A DNA stretch of 64,000 bases, taken from the NCBI RefSeq assembly GCF_010634855.1, contig NZ_MWLQ01000019.1:58806-122805 (forward strand), in the 5' to 3' direction. Positions 27,266-35,534 of the stretch are shown here, piece after piece. The translations under genes were made by a program, and so were the position numbers. A model generated the notes under the pieces. The model saw only the letters and a list, made by a program, of their open reading frames with translations. It ran no database searches and was not told where the DNA came from. Each line of letters starts with the position of its first letter. Within the stretch, counting starts at the first letter, position 1. This DNA comes from Microbacterium sp. B35-30 (GTDB lineage: Bacteria > Actinomycetota > Actinomycetes > Actinomycetales > Microbacteriaceae).

Positions 27266-27774
27266 ACGAGTACGACCCCGAAGAGATCGAGCGCCTCGTC
27301 GCCGCCGAGCTCGCGGGCTTCCATGCGCGTTCCGATACTTCGCAGCCGATCGGACTCCACGCGGTCGACTGGCGGCAGATGCCGGATCAGGATGCCCCGC
27401 GCGAGTGGGCGGATCTGCGCGACTGGGTGGAGTGGTTCACCGTTCGCTACGACATCCCCGTCAGCGTGGTCCCGAACTGCTGGTGGAAACACGGCGCGCT
27501 AGTAGAAGAGTTGTCGGCGCTGCACGTCGCTCACCTCGCAGCATTCGACTCCAGCGACGCGGGGTTTGGCGCTATCGGCTGGCACGAACGACTGGCCCTC
27601 GCGACGCCCCGCCTCAGCCGCGCCGGAGCCGGGTGCGCGAGCGGCCATAGCGGCACGAGAGCTCGCTCGTGGTCGAGCGCGACCGACGAGCAGGAATGGG
27701 ACGCGTGGGTCAGCGAGACCCATGCTCACCGAGGCGTCACCGTGGCGTCTCCGGACAGGAAGGAAGAAAGATGA
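27262..27774 (+). CDS. Conserved hypothetical protein of the transfer operon
   Basis: I do not recognise this 170-residue protein. It is acidic at the N-terminus (EYDPEEIERLVAAELAGFH) and rich in Trp (WADLRDWVEWF, NCWWKHG). Two regular helical stretches precede a disordered Ser/Arg segment. It is ATGA-coupled to the HNH gene and to ssb. Similar position and size occur in related actinobacterial elements, so it is probably a genuine transfer or maintenance protein. Confidence 0.7.
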   Translation: MNEYDPEEIERLVAAELAGFHARSDTSQPIGLHAVDWRQMPDQDAPREWADLRDWVEWFTVRYDIPVSVVPNCWWKHGALVEELSALHVAHLAAFDSSDAGFGAIGWHERLALATPRLSRAGAGCASGHSGTRARSWSSATDEQEWDAWVSETHAHRGVTVASPDRKEER

Positions 27775-28223
27775 CCACCAGGATCCCGGTCACCATCGAG
27801 GGCAACCTCACTGGCGACCCCGAACACGGCGCCGGCGAGTCGGGCAACGAGTACGCCCGGTTCACCATCGCCGTCAACGACCGCCGCCTCAACGAGACCA
27901 CCAACCGGTGGGAAGACGTCGGCACGGTGTTCCACCGCGTCGTCGTGTTCAACCAGCAGTCCCGGAACGTCGCCGACTCGCTCCGCAAAGGCGACTCGGT
28001 GATCGTCGCCGGCGACCTCCGATTCGGCACCTACACCGACAAGGAGACCGGTCAGACCCGCGAAACCCGCGACATCGTCGCGGACAACGTCGGCGCGTCA
28101 CTGAAGTTCGCGACGGTCGCGGTGGAGCGCGCCCCAAAAGCTAACGGCCCCGACGCGGACAAGTCCGCCACGGGGCCGGTAGCGGCACCGGCCTCGTACG
28201 CCGGCACCGGGGTTGTCCGCTGA
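27771..28223 (+). CDS. ssb: Single-stranded DNA-binding protein
   Basis: A 150-residue SSB with the N-terminal OB fold: VTIEGNLTGDPE, ARFTIAVNDR, VFHRVVVFNQQSRNVADSLRKGDSVIVAGDLR. A Gly/Ala/Pro tail follows, lacking the acidic DDDIPF end of housekeeping SSB. ATG at 27771 overlaps the previous stop with AGGAAG upstream. It probably protects transferred single strands. It is the last operon gene before a strong terminator. Confidence 0.92.
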   Translation: MTTRIPVTIEGNLTGDPEHGAGESGNEYARFTIAVNDRRLNETTNRWEDVGTVFHRVVVFNQQSRNVADSLRKGDSVIVAGDLRFGTYTDKETGQTRETRDIVADNVGASLKFATVAVERAPKANGPDADKSATGPVAAPASYAGTGVVR

Positions 28224-28240
28224 CCTGAACCAACAAGCAA

Positions 28241-28272
28241 GCGGGGCGAGAGTCAGCGTACTCTCGCCCCGC
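28241..28272 (+). terminator. Strong terminator of the transfer operon
   Basis: GCGGGGCGAGAGT pairs perfectly with ACTCTCGCCCCGC across a six-base loop: a 13-bp stem 17 bases after ssb, followed by TCTTCT. Confidence 0.85.
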
Positions 28273-28331
28273 TCTTCTGCCCACCGCCCGTCCGTGGTGA
28301 CCGACCGGGTGCAGACGCTTACGCTCGAAGG

Positions 28332-28463
28332 GTGATCGACGTTCTCGATGACGCGCAGACGCCGCGATGCCCCGAGTGCGGTGCCGTGTTGCGCGACGCC
28401 GGCCCCGGGTACGCCTGTCACTCGTGCCGCATCGTGGTGATCGGCAGCATCCCCTCCACCTGA
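28332..28463 (+). CDS. Zinc-ribbon mini-protein (43 aa)
   Basis: Starting at GTG 28332, a 43-residue ORF reads VIDVLDDAQTPRCPECGAVL then GYACHSCRIVVIGSIPST. Two CxxC pairs 18-20 residues apart make a zinc ribbon. GAAGG lies immediately before the GTG, which is close for a ribosome site, so the start is uncertain. It lies after the transfer terminator, so it would need its own promoter. A second zinc ribbon of this size is encoded at 40665-40802. Confidence 0.45.
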   Translation: MIDVLDDAQTPRCPECGAVLRDAGPGYACHSCRIVVIGSIPST

Positions 28464-28484
28464 CACGGCGCTCGTTGCACACCG

Positions 28485-28746
28485 TCAGGCGTAGCAGCGG
28501 TGCACATGCCAGACCGGACTCGGTCTTATAGACGTCGAAGACCACCGCCTCGCCGGAATCGTCGGTCGCCTGGAACCGCCAGCCATACAACCCGCGGCGC
28601 TCACCGTGGGCTGCCGCCCAGATCGAGTCCCGCAACCGTGTCGGCGTGTCCGTGACCCGCCATCGCCGCCCGGCGGAGAACATCCGGATGGGGATGTCGT
28701 CGGTCATCCAGAGCGTCACTTCGTGTTCTACCGTCACTCCCACCAT
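28485..28746 (-). pseudogene. Frameshifted small conserved hypothetical gene
   Basis: From GTG/ATG near 28746 the protein begins MVGVTVEHEVTLWMTDDIPI and continues WRFQATDDSGEAVVFDVYKTESG. It then shifts into a low-complexity Arg-rich frame that overlaps the zinc ribbon and the terminator. One base over, the sequence after the Gly codon reads WHVHRCYA and stops at 28487-28485, which looks like the natural end of this protein family. A single-base change near 28517 therefore appears to have broken the gene, unless it is a sequencing error. Confidence 0.65.
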
Positions 28747-28820
28747 GGCATCAGAGAATAGAACATATCTTCTAGCGAGGGTAGGGTGGTGTCGTTACCG
28801 GATGAGGGGATGTCCGGGTC

Positions 28821-29153
28821 ATGGGAACCAACAAGCGGTACGCCGCGTACTACGACCGGCAGATGGACGCGCGCATCCTGCAGCGCATCGCCGCTGAGTT
28901 CCCGCTGCAATCCCTCACTGATCGCGAGCTGCAGGCGGGCTCGCTTCCCGTGACCCGTGATCCGCAGCCCAAGCCCTGCAAGGCGTGGGTGCGATTCGGC
29001 CCCCACGCGATGCTCGTCGACGGCGTCGTCGCGGTCTGGAACGACCTCGCCTGCGGCATCGAATTCACCATCGGCGACCGGCAACTACGGTGCTGGGTAT
29101 GGGCCAACGCGGTCACACCGATCGAGCCCGGATACCCGTCTCACGAGCACTGA
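28821..29153 (+). CDS. Conserved hypothetical protein
   Basis: A 110-residue protein, MGTNKRYAAYYDRQMDARIL..., with a helical N-terminus and a beta-rich C-terminal part containing CKAWVRFGPHAMLVDGVVAVWNDLACGIEF. I do not recognise the family. It is divergent from the frameshifted gene and convergent with the relaxase. The RYAAYYDRQMD start is reminiscent of small proteins of actinobacterial mobile elements. Confidence 0.65.
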   Translation: MGTNKRYAAYYDRQMDARILQRIAAEFPLQSLTDRELQAGSLPVTRDPQPKPCKAWVRFGPHAMLVDGVVAVWNDLACGIEFTIGDRQLRCWVWANAVTPIEPGYPSHEH

Positions 29154-29260
29154 GTCTGCTTGAGCCCGCCGCAGGAGTCACTATCGGGCAGATCCGAACG
29201 ACGTCCGGCTCCTCAACGCCACTCGCGCGCGGGCGCCTCCTACTGCACCTCCGTGCGCCG

Positions 29261-32200
29261 CTACAACCCGAGCGAATGACTGGACGGAGCGACGGCGAAT
29301 GAGGGCGCAACTTCCCGGTCCTCTGCGGCGCGGGCCTGGTCTTCCCATGCGCGGTCGAGAGCCGGCAGTGCTGCTCGCAGGGCGCGCTCGGCGACCGCGT
29401 CGTCCAGCGCCCGCACGATCGCGGAGTACTCCTCCGCGGCCCGACGGTACTGCAGAGTCCGGCCCGCAACGCTTTCTTCCAGGACGGCCCGGCGATCCGC
29501 CGCATCCTCGCTCGACCGTTCCGGATCGTCCCGGCCATGCTGGAGAGCGTCGCGCGTGGCCAGGTGCGCCGCAGCGCCCTGCAGCGACCGGCTGGCCCTG
29601 GTCATCCAGTCCGCCATGCGCTCGAGGGAGTCGTGCAGGGTGGCCGCATCCTGCCGATAAGTCGCGATCGCCCGGTCGATGGTGGGGCTCCTGCCGTGGG
29701 GGCGACGCACTCGGTCATTCCATGCTGGTACCGCCGGCTCTTCGGGATCGGGGTCGCGGGCGGCGCGTCCGAGCTCGACGCGGGCGGCGCGGATGGAGTC
29801 GTCGATGCTGATCTCGGGGATGCCTCGCAGCATGCTGTCGGCGACCTGGTCGCGGGCCGCCGCCGCGGTGTGGGCGATCGCGATGGTCTCGTTGTGAACC
29901 CGCCCTCGGGTCATCCCGACATACAAGCCTGACGCGTCCACACCGGGACCGACGATGGAGGCGTGGGTGGTCTCCCCTTGGATGCCATGCACGGTCGACG
30001 CGTAGGCCAGGTGCACGTGGGTGGCGGCGTAGTCGCGGCTGACCCTGCGCAGGTCACTGCTGTCGTTGATGCTCGCCACCTCGAGGGTGTCGGGGAGGAT
30101 GCGGCGGATCGTCCAGAGCGCCCGGTTCTCGACACCGGTCCGCCGGTCATTCAGTCGCGTCTGGACCACGTCGCCTTCCAACAGCCGCTGCTCATCCTGT
30201 CCGATCGCGATCCGGCGCTGATCGAGCTGGCCGAGTTCGAGGCGACGCTGCTGGATGGCCTCGTTGATCACGTCAGCTTCCTCATTGGTGCTCGTCACCA
30301 ACGCGACCCGTTTGCGGGCGCTCGCCCACCGGAAGTACGCCTCGACCATCACCTCGCGGGCCTGGCCCGCATCGGCCACCCGATGAATCAACCCCCGGTC
30401 GTCGAACTCCGCGGCCACAGCGAGGGCATCTTCCTTAGATGCCGGTTCCCGCATCCGCAACGTGAGCGCGGCATAGTCGGGGTCGCGGAACCGGTGCACC
30501 GCGCTGAGCTCCACGACGGCGGTGGCACGGCGGGTCAGGCATGCCATCGCCCCGGCATGGCCGACGGGCATCGCCTGCAGGTGGTCGCCGACCATCGCGA
30601 TCCCCGCACCGGTCTCCTCCGCGAGCGTGGCGAGCGCGTTCGCGGTATGCAGGTCGACCATCCCCGCCTCATCGACCACCACCCGATCCGCCACGTTCAG
30701 CGGAAACCGGCGTGGTCCGTCGAAGACGCGTCCCGTGCGCGGGTCGGTCTCCCCGCGGTCCAGGCGCGTCCACACTTCCGCGCCGACCGAGTCTTTGCCC
30801 CACCGGAACCCGTGGTCGGCGAGCAGGGCATGCAGGCTGGAGGCGGTCGCCCCGATCTCCCGTCCCGCGACTGACGCCGCCTTCTTCGTCGGCGCCACCA
30901 CCACCAGGCGTCGCCCCTGTCGTGTCAGGGCCAGACGTGCGACGCGGAGCATCGTGGTCTTCCCCGCTCCAGCCGGGCCGGTCACCGACACCAGCCGGTC
31001 CGTCCCCGCGATCGTCGCCGCCGCATCCGTCTGACCGTCATCCAACGCCAGATCCTCCGCCAGCACCTGGGCGCTCAACCGTGCGATTTCGGTTCGCTCG
31101 ACAGGCTTGCCCGGGCGAGTGAGTCTGTCGAACCGGCGGGCCAGCTCAACCTTCAGCGCGGCGGTCGAGGCAGCCATGAACGACTTGACGTGCGCCGGAC
31201 GCGTCTCACCGTCGAGGAGGTCGACCGTCAGAGCAGCGGCACGTGCGGCGATGTCGTCGATGACCTCCTGCAGGTCGGCCCGGCGGGCGACGACCCCGGA
31301 TGCCGCGACCGCCCGGGTCGCGCCAGCGCGGAGGTCATACGAACTGAACCTGCCCCCACAACCCGTCGACCGGGCATCCGCATCCACCACCGCCCGGGCC
31401 GCCAACAACTCCCGGTCCAGCTCCTCCACTGCGACGGCGCGTACGAGCGCGGCGGGGCGTCCCGCAAGAAGGGTGGGGTCGAGCGCAAGCAGTTCGTCGC
31501 GGATCAGCTGCTCCCACTGCGCCTCGTCGACCACACCAGGCTGGTTCGGCCGGTGCTGCGCCCACGCCAACCGGTCGATCAGCTGCACCACATCATGACC
31601 CGGCTCCTGCCCCGGATGCGCGGCCCGCCACTCGACGAGCAGCGCGGCACGGTTCGCCTCGATCTGCGTCGACCGCCGCGACAACGGCCGCACCACGCCC
31701 GCAAGCTCGGAGATCTCGCCATCACCGTCAAGGCTGTAGCCGTGGCGGGCGAGCGCCCCGATCCATTCCGGATCGGTACGGGCCGCCAGCTCCCCCTCGG
31801 CGTTGATGAGGGTATGCAGCTTCATCGCGACCCGCGAGTCGACGTTCGACCACTTCCCGTCCACACCCTGCACCTTCACGCCCAGCCACAGATGCCGGTG
31901 AATGTGGGGGTCCAACGCCCGCGAGCGGCGGTGCTGCAGTTCGACAACCTCGACCCGGTGCAGCGGCTCCCGGATGCTGCCGCCGGCGCCGCGACGGGCA
32001 TTCAGCTCCCACTGCCACGTCATGATGACCCGATCCCGCAGCCGGTCCTGCAACGCCTCGAACTCAGCCGCAAGCTCCCCACTGGTGAGCGCCGCGATCC
32101 TATACGACTTCGGCGCGTTGATGGTCCCATCCAGGATCAGATCCGCCGTCGGCGACATCAGCTCACGACCCCGGAGTTCGTCGGTATGCGGGTCGTGGCC

Positions 32201-32434
32201 GTCGACCCACCGCCGCAACTCCTCGGCGTCGAGTGCGTCGACGCTGATCTCTCCGGCGATCACGGTGAACCGGGTCACATGCGCAGCGTCGCCTCCGCTG
32301 TACGCGGCGAGCGCCTCGACGCCCGTCACACTCCGCAGGTGCGAATCGCACGTCCCCTTGAACGCATACGCCATCGCCTGCCGAACCCCCTGCGACTCGA
32401 CACCACGCTTCCAACGCTCCAAGCCACCCCGCAC
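29261..32434 (-). CDS. MobF (TrwC/TraA-type) relaxase-helicase
   Basis: A 1057-residue conjugative relaxase that nicks oriT and unwinds the transferred strand. The N-terminal relaxase domain has VELQHRRSRALDPHIHRHLW; His168 with His179/His181 provides the three-His metal site. The C-terminal RecD/SF1 helicase has VSVTGPAGAGKTT (Walker A 486-493), RVVVDEAGMVD (Walker B) and HLAYASTVHGIQGET. The expected N-terminal twin Tyr is not obvious; Tyr23 and Tyr45 are the candidates, and the first ~30 residues look atypical. The tail is a charged coiled-coil-like segment. It is transcribed opposite to the transfer operon and separated from it by small genes. Confidence 0.93.
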   Translation of the reverse strand: MRGGLERWKRGVESQGVRQAMAYAFKGTCDSHLRSVTGVEALAAYSGGDAAHVTRFTVIAGEISVDALDAEELRRWVDGHDPHTDELRGRELMSPTADLILDGTINAPKSYRIAALTSGELAAEFEALQDRLRDRVIMTWQWELNARRGAGGSIREPLHRVEVVELQHRRSRALDPHIHRHLWLGVKVQGVDGKWSNVDSRVAMKLHTLINAEGELAARTDPEWIGALARHGYSLDGDGEISELAGVVRPLSRRSTQIEANRAALLVEWRAAHPGQEPGHDVVQLIDRLAWAQHRPNQPGVVDEAQWEQLIRDELLALDPTLLAGRPAALVRAVAVEELDRELLAARAVVDADARSTGCGGRFSSYDLRAGATRAVAASGVVARRADLQEVIDDIAARAAALTVDLLDGETRPAHVKSFMAASTAALKVELARRFDRLTRPGKPVERTEIARLSAQVLAEDLALDDGQTDAAATIAGTDRLVSVTGPAGAGKTTMLRVARLALTRQGRRLVVVAPTKKAASVAGREIGATASSLHALLADHGFRWGKDSVGAEVWTRLDRGETDPRTGRVFDGPRRFPLNVADRVVVDEAGMVDLHTANALATLAEETGAGIAMVGDHLQAMPVGHAGAMACLTRRATAVVELSAVHRFRDPDYAALTLRMREPASKEDALAVAAEFDDRGLIHRVADAGQAREVMVEAYFRWASARKRVALVTSTNEEADVINEAIQQRRLELGQLDQRRIAIGQDEQRLLEGDVVQTRLNDRRTGVENRALWTIRRILPDTLEVASINDSSDLRRVSRDYAATHVHLAYASTVHGIQGETTHASIVGPGVDASGLYVGMTRGRVHNETIAIAHTAAAARDQVADSMLRGIPEISIDDSIRAARVELGRAARDPDPEEPAVPAWNDRVRRPHGRSPTIDRAIATYRQDAATLHDSLERMADWMTRASRSLQGAAAHLATRDALQHGRDDPERSSEDAADRRAVLEESVAGRTLQYRRAAEEYSAIVRALDDAVAERALRAALPALDRAWEDQARAAEDREVAPSFAVAPSSHSLGL

Positions 32435-32717
32435 GGCACCAGGGTACGCCTGACATGTCTTAGTTGCGAGTGCTTACACAGAAAGTGCCTGCGTGCATTG
32501 CTGTTGTCCCCTACGAGATAAGGCTCGTGACTGGCGTTGGTCGCTTCGTGTGAGGTACCTGGGCGCGCGAGTGATCGGGGCAGGCTAAACGGGCATCTGG
32601 CGGCCGAGAGGCTCTTTCCATTCCCACAGCATCAGCCGGCGGGAACACCCCGACGACCACTACGCAGTCGGGGACCGACCATCGGGCTACCACACTCGTG
32701 TCTGACGTTGCCCGTCC
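32435..32717. other. Intergenic region upstream of the relaxase, oriT candidate
   Basis: No convincing gene is seen in these 283 bases. The region directly upstream of a MobF relaxase is where oriT or its promoter is often found. Near 32465-32500 there are repeated AGTGC elements followed by TGCGTGCATTGCTGTTGTC, which loosely resembles MobF nic regions. No clear hairpin or iteron set supports it, so this is a candidate only. Confidence 0.25.
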
Positions 32718-33689
32718 TCACCAACGAAGAAGCTCGAAGTTGCTTCGCGCATCGCCGAAGTATCGCGGCGAGGCGACCGCAGCCGAGTCCGATAACACCG
32801 CGACCATGCCCGCGCTCAAGGGAAACTCGTGAAAAGCCCGCTGTGTCTGGCCGTCCGGCCGGAGGATGACGAGGCGACCTATTCCCCCCGCCCTGTTGCC
32901 GTCGCTGGCGACGATGTCGCCGTTGGCGGTCTGCCCGTGAATCCAGCCAATCTCAGCGGAACCCGCGGCGAGCACCGCCGGTCCGCACGGACCAAGCCAA
33001 CCTACGGTGCCGGTCGCTTCAAGGTCGACATAGCGATGTGGATCAAGACCGACATCTGGGACGACGGCAGCCGACGGTTTCGGGACTGCGGTCACGAACA
33101 CGGCGCGGTCCCGGTCCAGACTCGGCCCTGTTCCCCGAGGGATTACGTCACCACCGGCGATCGCCCGAAGGTCAGCTGTCAAGCGCCTGCGTACGCCATA
33201 GCGAAAGCTCAGAAGCATCGCGCCGTCGTCGGTGGGGAGCGCGATGTCCGGTTCAGGGATGCGGATCCTTCGGGCGATGCTCATTGTGCGCAAATTCACG
33301 AGGGCATGAGACCGACCGTATTTCACGACGACGAGAGCGTGGTCATGATCTATCCGGAGCAGCCGAGTCGCGTACTTGGGCAGTCCAGCTCGGAGGGTGC
33401 GGCGAACAGAGAAGGACTCACGATCCACTTCCTGAAGCCCATGGTTGGTCAGCAACCAGAGCAATTGTTCGTCGGCCAAGTGCCCAGTCAGATCGCCGAC
33501 AAGGGGTGCAGTTGCCTGCAGGGATCCATCTGCGACATCGAGGACGCCCGCCCGATAGGACTGTTGTCCTTCCACCCATCCGACAAGGCAGCGGGCTCCG
33601 ACGAGATGAAACACTCGTAGACCCGCTTGCGGATTGAGCTTCCGAGAGGCCACCGGAAGCGGAACTGCGGAAATCTCCAGACTGGGCAT
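32718..33689 (-). CDS. Hypothetical protein, beta-propeller-like
   Basis: I do not recognise this 323-residue protein. Repeated beta-strand-rich blocks spaced about 40-45 residues apart (YRAGVLDVADGSLQ, LQEVDRESFSVRR, HALVNLRTMSIAR, GRLVILRPDGQTQRAF) suggest a beta-propeller. No signal peptide or membrane segment is seen. It lies upstream of the relaxase on the same strand. Confidence 0.6.
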   Translation of the reverse strand: MPSLEISAVPLPVASRKLNPQAGLRVFHLVGARCLVGWVEGQQSYRAGVLDVADGSLQATAPLVGDLTGHLADEQLLWLLTNHGLQEVDRESFSVRRTLRAGLPKYATRLLRIDHDHALVVVKYGRSHALVNLRTMSIARRIRIPEPDIALPTDDGAMLLSFRYGVRRRLTADLRAIAGGDVIPRGTGPSLDRDRAVFVTAVPKPSAAVVPDVGLDPHRYVDLEATGTVGWLGPCGPAVLAAGSAEIGWIHGQTANGDIVASDGNRAGGIGRLVILRPDGQTQRAFHEFPLSAGMVAVLSDSAAVASPRYFGDARSNFELLRW

Positions 33690-33725
33690 CGGTGACAGGA
33701 TAGGCCCTGCTCGCAGGAGGACCGT

Positions 33726-34259
33726 CTAGCGACGCAGCGCGCGCATGTCCACGGACGTGATCTCGTGGAATGCCGCACAAAGCTGATCGGCTACCTTGCG
33801 AATGTCGCTTTCGGGGACATGGACGCTTTTCCACTTCTTGGAGTAGAGGACGACGTGGCCGTCCTCCAGCGATCCGCCCATGGCGCTGTGGAGGATCTGA
33901 TTGCGCGCTGTGATCGCCAAGTTCACGAGGTTCAGTACACGGAGTCGATCCTCAGTGAGCGCACTCTGAGCAGGGTCAGGGATCGCGTTATGGTCCTCTG
34001 GGTCGGTGGTCGGGGCGTCGGCTGCGACGAGTTTGCGGAGGATGCTTATGAGCGCTCCCCCCGTCTTGCCCTCCACGAGCACGTCCGTCTTGGCGTAACT
34101 AAGCCCCGAGCAATCGCGGACCGCTTCCGCCAGGACTTGCTCCACTAGCGCGGCCCAGTAGGCCACCATCCCGAGTGCACGTAACCCCTCGCTGCTAAGG
34201 ATGGTCTGGTCCGCGGTGAGCGACTCCCCGTTGTCTGCCACGTAGACGACGGTACTCAT
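33726..34259 (-). CDS. HEPN-like hypothetical protein
   Basis: A 177-residue mainly helical protein. In VNLAITARNQILHSAMGG, Arg119 and His124 form an Rx4H pair with Asn next to Arg, the signature of HEPN-domain RNases and related proteins. An earlier helix has AALVEQVLAEAVRDCSGL. ATG at 34259 is chosen; the longer frame runs into non-coding-like sequence. It begins an accessory stretch after the relaxase. Nuclease activity is only suggested by the motif; no nucleotidyltransferase partner is adjacent. Confidence 0.6.
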   Translation of the reverse strand: MSTVVYVADNGESLTADQTILSSEGLRALGMVAYWAALVEQVLAEAVRDCSGLSYAKTDVLVEGKTGGALISILRKLVAADAPTTDPEDHNAIPDPAQSALTEDRLRVLNLVNLAITARNQILHSAMGGSLEDGHVVLYSKKWKSVHVPESDIRKVADQLCAAFHEITSVDMRALRR

Positions 34260-34318
34260 GTCATCACGGAGTCTGCGTTCCGTTCGTTCGGCGACCGAGT
34301 TTCGCGCACAGGAGAGTT

Positions 34319-34819
34319 CTAGTCGAAGCGTGCGCCATCGGCCCGGGGACGGCGCATCGCGAGGAGCAGGACCACGATGCTTCCGGCCGGTACGAACGCC
34401 AGCAGTGCCCACCAGCCCGACACGTTCGAATCGTGAAGTCGTCGCACCGCTACCGTCACGCCGGGGATGACGGTGGCAAGCATCCACAGCCCGGCGAATA
34501 GGAGCGCGAAGGACGCGATGGGGTTGCTGGGCACAGCGCCCTGGGCCCAGTGGAAGATCTCGAAGTGCGCGTAGAAGAGTGAGCCGAACGGTCCGAGGGC
34601 GATAGTCGGTTCCGGAGTCTCGCCGGTTACCAGGACGGGGACGCCGATCTGCGCGATGCCCAGTACGACCACGTTGACGAGGACCCACCACCAGTACTCG
34701 CTACGGCTGGCGCGGCCTCGCAGCCGAAACGCGTTGCGGACGAATCGCTCCATCGCGATCAGAAGTGAGGCGCGGCGGAGCGGCACGCTGGTCGGAAGGA
34801 TCACATCTGCGTAGGCCAT
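34319..34819 (-). CDS. DUF805 membrane protein
   Basis: A 166-residue protein with about four membrane helices. FRLRGRASRSEYWWWVL and VAVRRLHDSNVSGWW are the DUF805 signatures. ATG 34819 gives MAYADVILPTS; ATG 34753 (MERFVRNAFRLRG) is the usual family start and may be the real one. DUF805 proteins are uncharacterised inner-membrane proteins, often near mobile or stress genes. Confidence 0.8.
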   Translation of the reverse strand: MAYADVILPTSVPLRRASLLIAMERFVRNAFRLRGRASRSEYWWWVLVNVVVLGIAQIGVPVLVTGETPEPTIALGPFGSLFYAHFEIFHWAQGAVPSNPIASFALLFAGLWMLATVIPGVTVAVRRLHDSNVSGWWALLAFVPAGSIVVLLLAMRRPRADGARFD

Positions 34820-34911
34820 CGCCGCGATCCTAGCGGGAGCATTGTCGCGGCCGCGTTGTGCGTCAGAGCGCCCGCTGGCCGACTCCTTGCCGTGCGAGCG
34901 CCGGGCGGCCG

Positions 34912-35427
34912 TCAAGCTCCGCGGCGGCCGCCCCGTTCGGCGTGCCAGTACGCGGCATCCTGACTTCCGACCCGGACGATCCTGTCGTCGGCTGGGGGCG
35001 CATGCCAGAGCTGGACCGTGTACCAGTCGACGATGCCGTCGGCGAACTCGCGGGCCTGACCGGCATCCCTGCCACTCGCGCTGACGCGAACTCGATATGT
35101 GCCCGAAGGAACGTCGAGTGTGCCGCTCGACTCGCCTGCCCACGTCTCCCAGGACAGTGCGCCTTCGCTCACTTCCAGTGAGACTTCGACGACGTCTTCC
35201 GCCTCGTCCAGGTCAGGCTCATCCTGGTGCAATTCGATGCTGACGGCTGAGCCGCCCGATCGTCGGGCAAGCACCGCATGGACCACCCCAGGAACAGCAG
35301 CGCCCACCCAACCGTTTGTCTGGCCGGCGAAGAGCCGGTCGGCATCCCCATCGAAGCCGTCAGCACCCTGGCGAAGCGTGAACTGGCCGTAATCCGTGCG
35401 CACCACCTCGTCGAGAAGTATCAACAC
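34912..35427 (-). CDS. Conserved hypothetical protein
   Basis: A 171-residue acidic beta-rich protein. LDVPSGTYRVRVSASGRD and VDWYTVQLWHAPPADDRIVRVGSQDAAYW form a recognisable actinobacterial uncharacterised pattern, possibly of immunity-protein type. No membrane segment. It is divergent from the HTH-DUF3887 gene. Confidence 0.65.
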   Translation of the reverse strand: MLILLDEVVRTDYGQFTLRQGADGFDGDADRLFAGQTNGWVGAAVPGVVHAVLARRSGGSAVSIELHQDEPDLDEAEDVVEVSLEVSEGALSWETWAGESSGTLDVPSGTYRVRVSASGRDAGQAREFADGIVDWYTVQLWHAPPADDRIVRVGSQDAAYWHAERGGRRGA

Positions 35428-35514
35428 GCGTCACAGGCTAGCGACACGACCCAACACGTGCGCTTGCGGACCGCCTGGCGGCCCCAGCCAATGGCAGATT
35501 GACTTCCGAGCTCT

Positions 35515-35533
35515 TGTAAACTTACCCTTTACA
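35515..35533. promoter_or_regulatory. Operator-like inverted repeat abutting the HTH-DUF3887 start
   Basis: TGTAAA-CTTACCC-TTTACA ends two bases before ATG 35535. A repeat this close to the start would block transcription or initiation when bound, so autoregulation by the HTH protein is likely. Confidence 0.5.
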
Positions 35534-35534
35534 C

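Noticed and set aside
28141..28746. Full 201-codon minus-strand frame
   Set aside because: After residue ~88 it becomes Arg-rich, overlaps the transfer terminator and the zinc ribbon, and the natural protein end is visible in another frame.
31190..32521. 443-codon plus-strand frame inside the relaxase
   Set aside because: Antisense shadow of the MobF gene; His/Arg/Pro-rich, no domain and no ribosome site.
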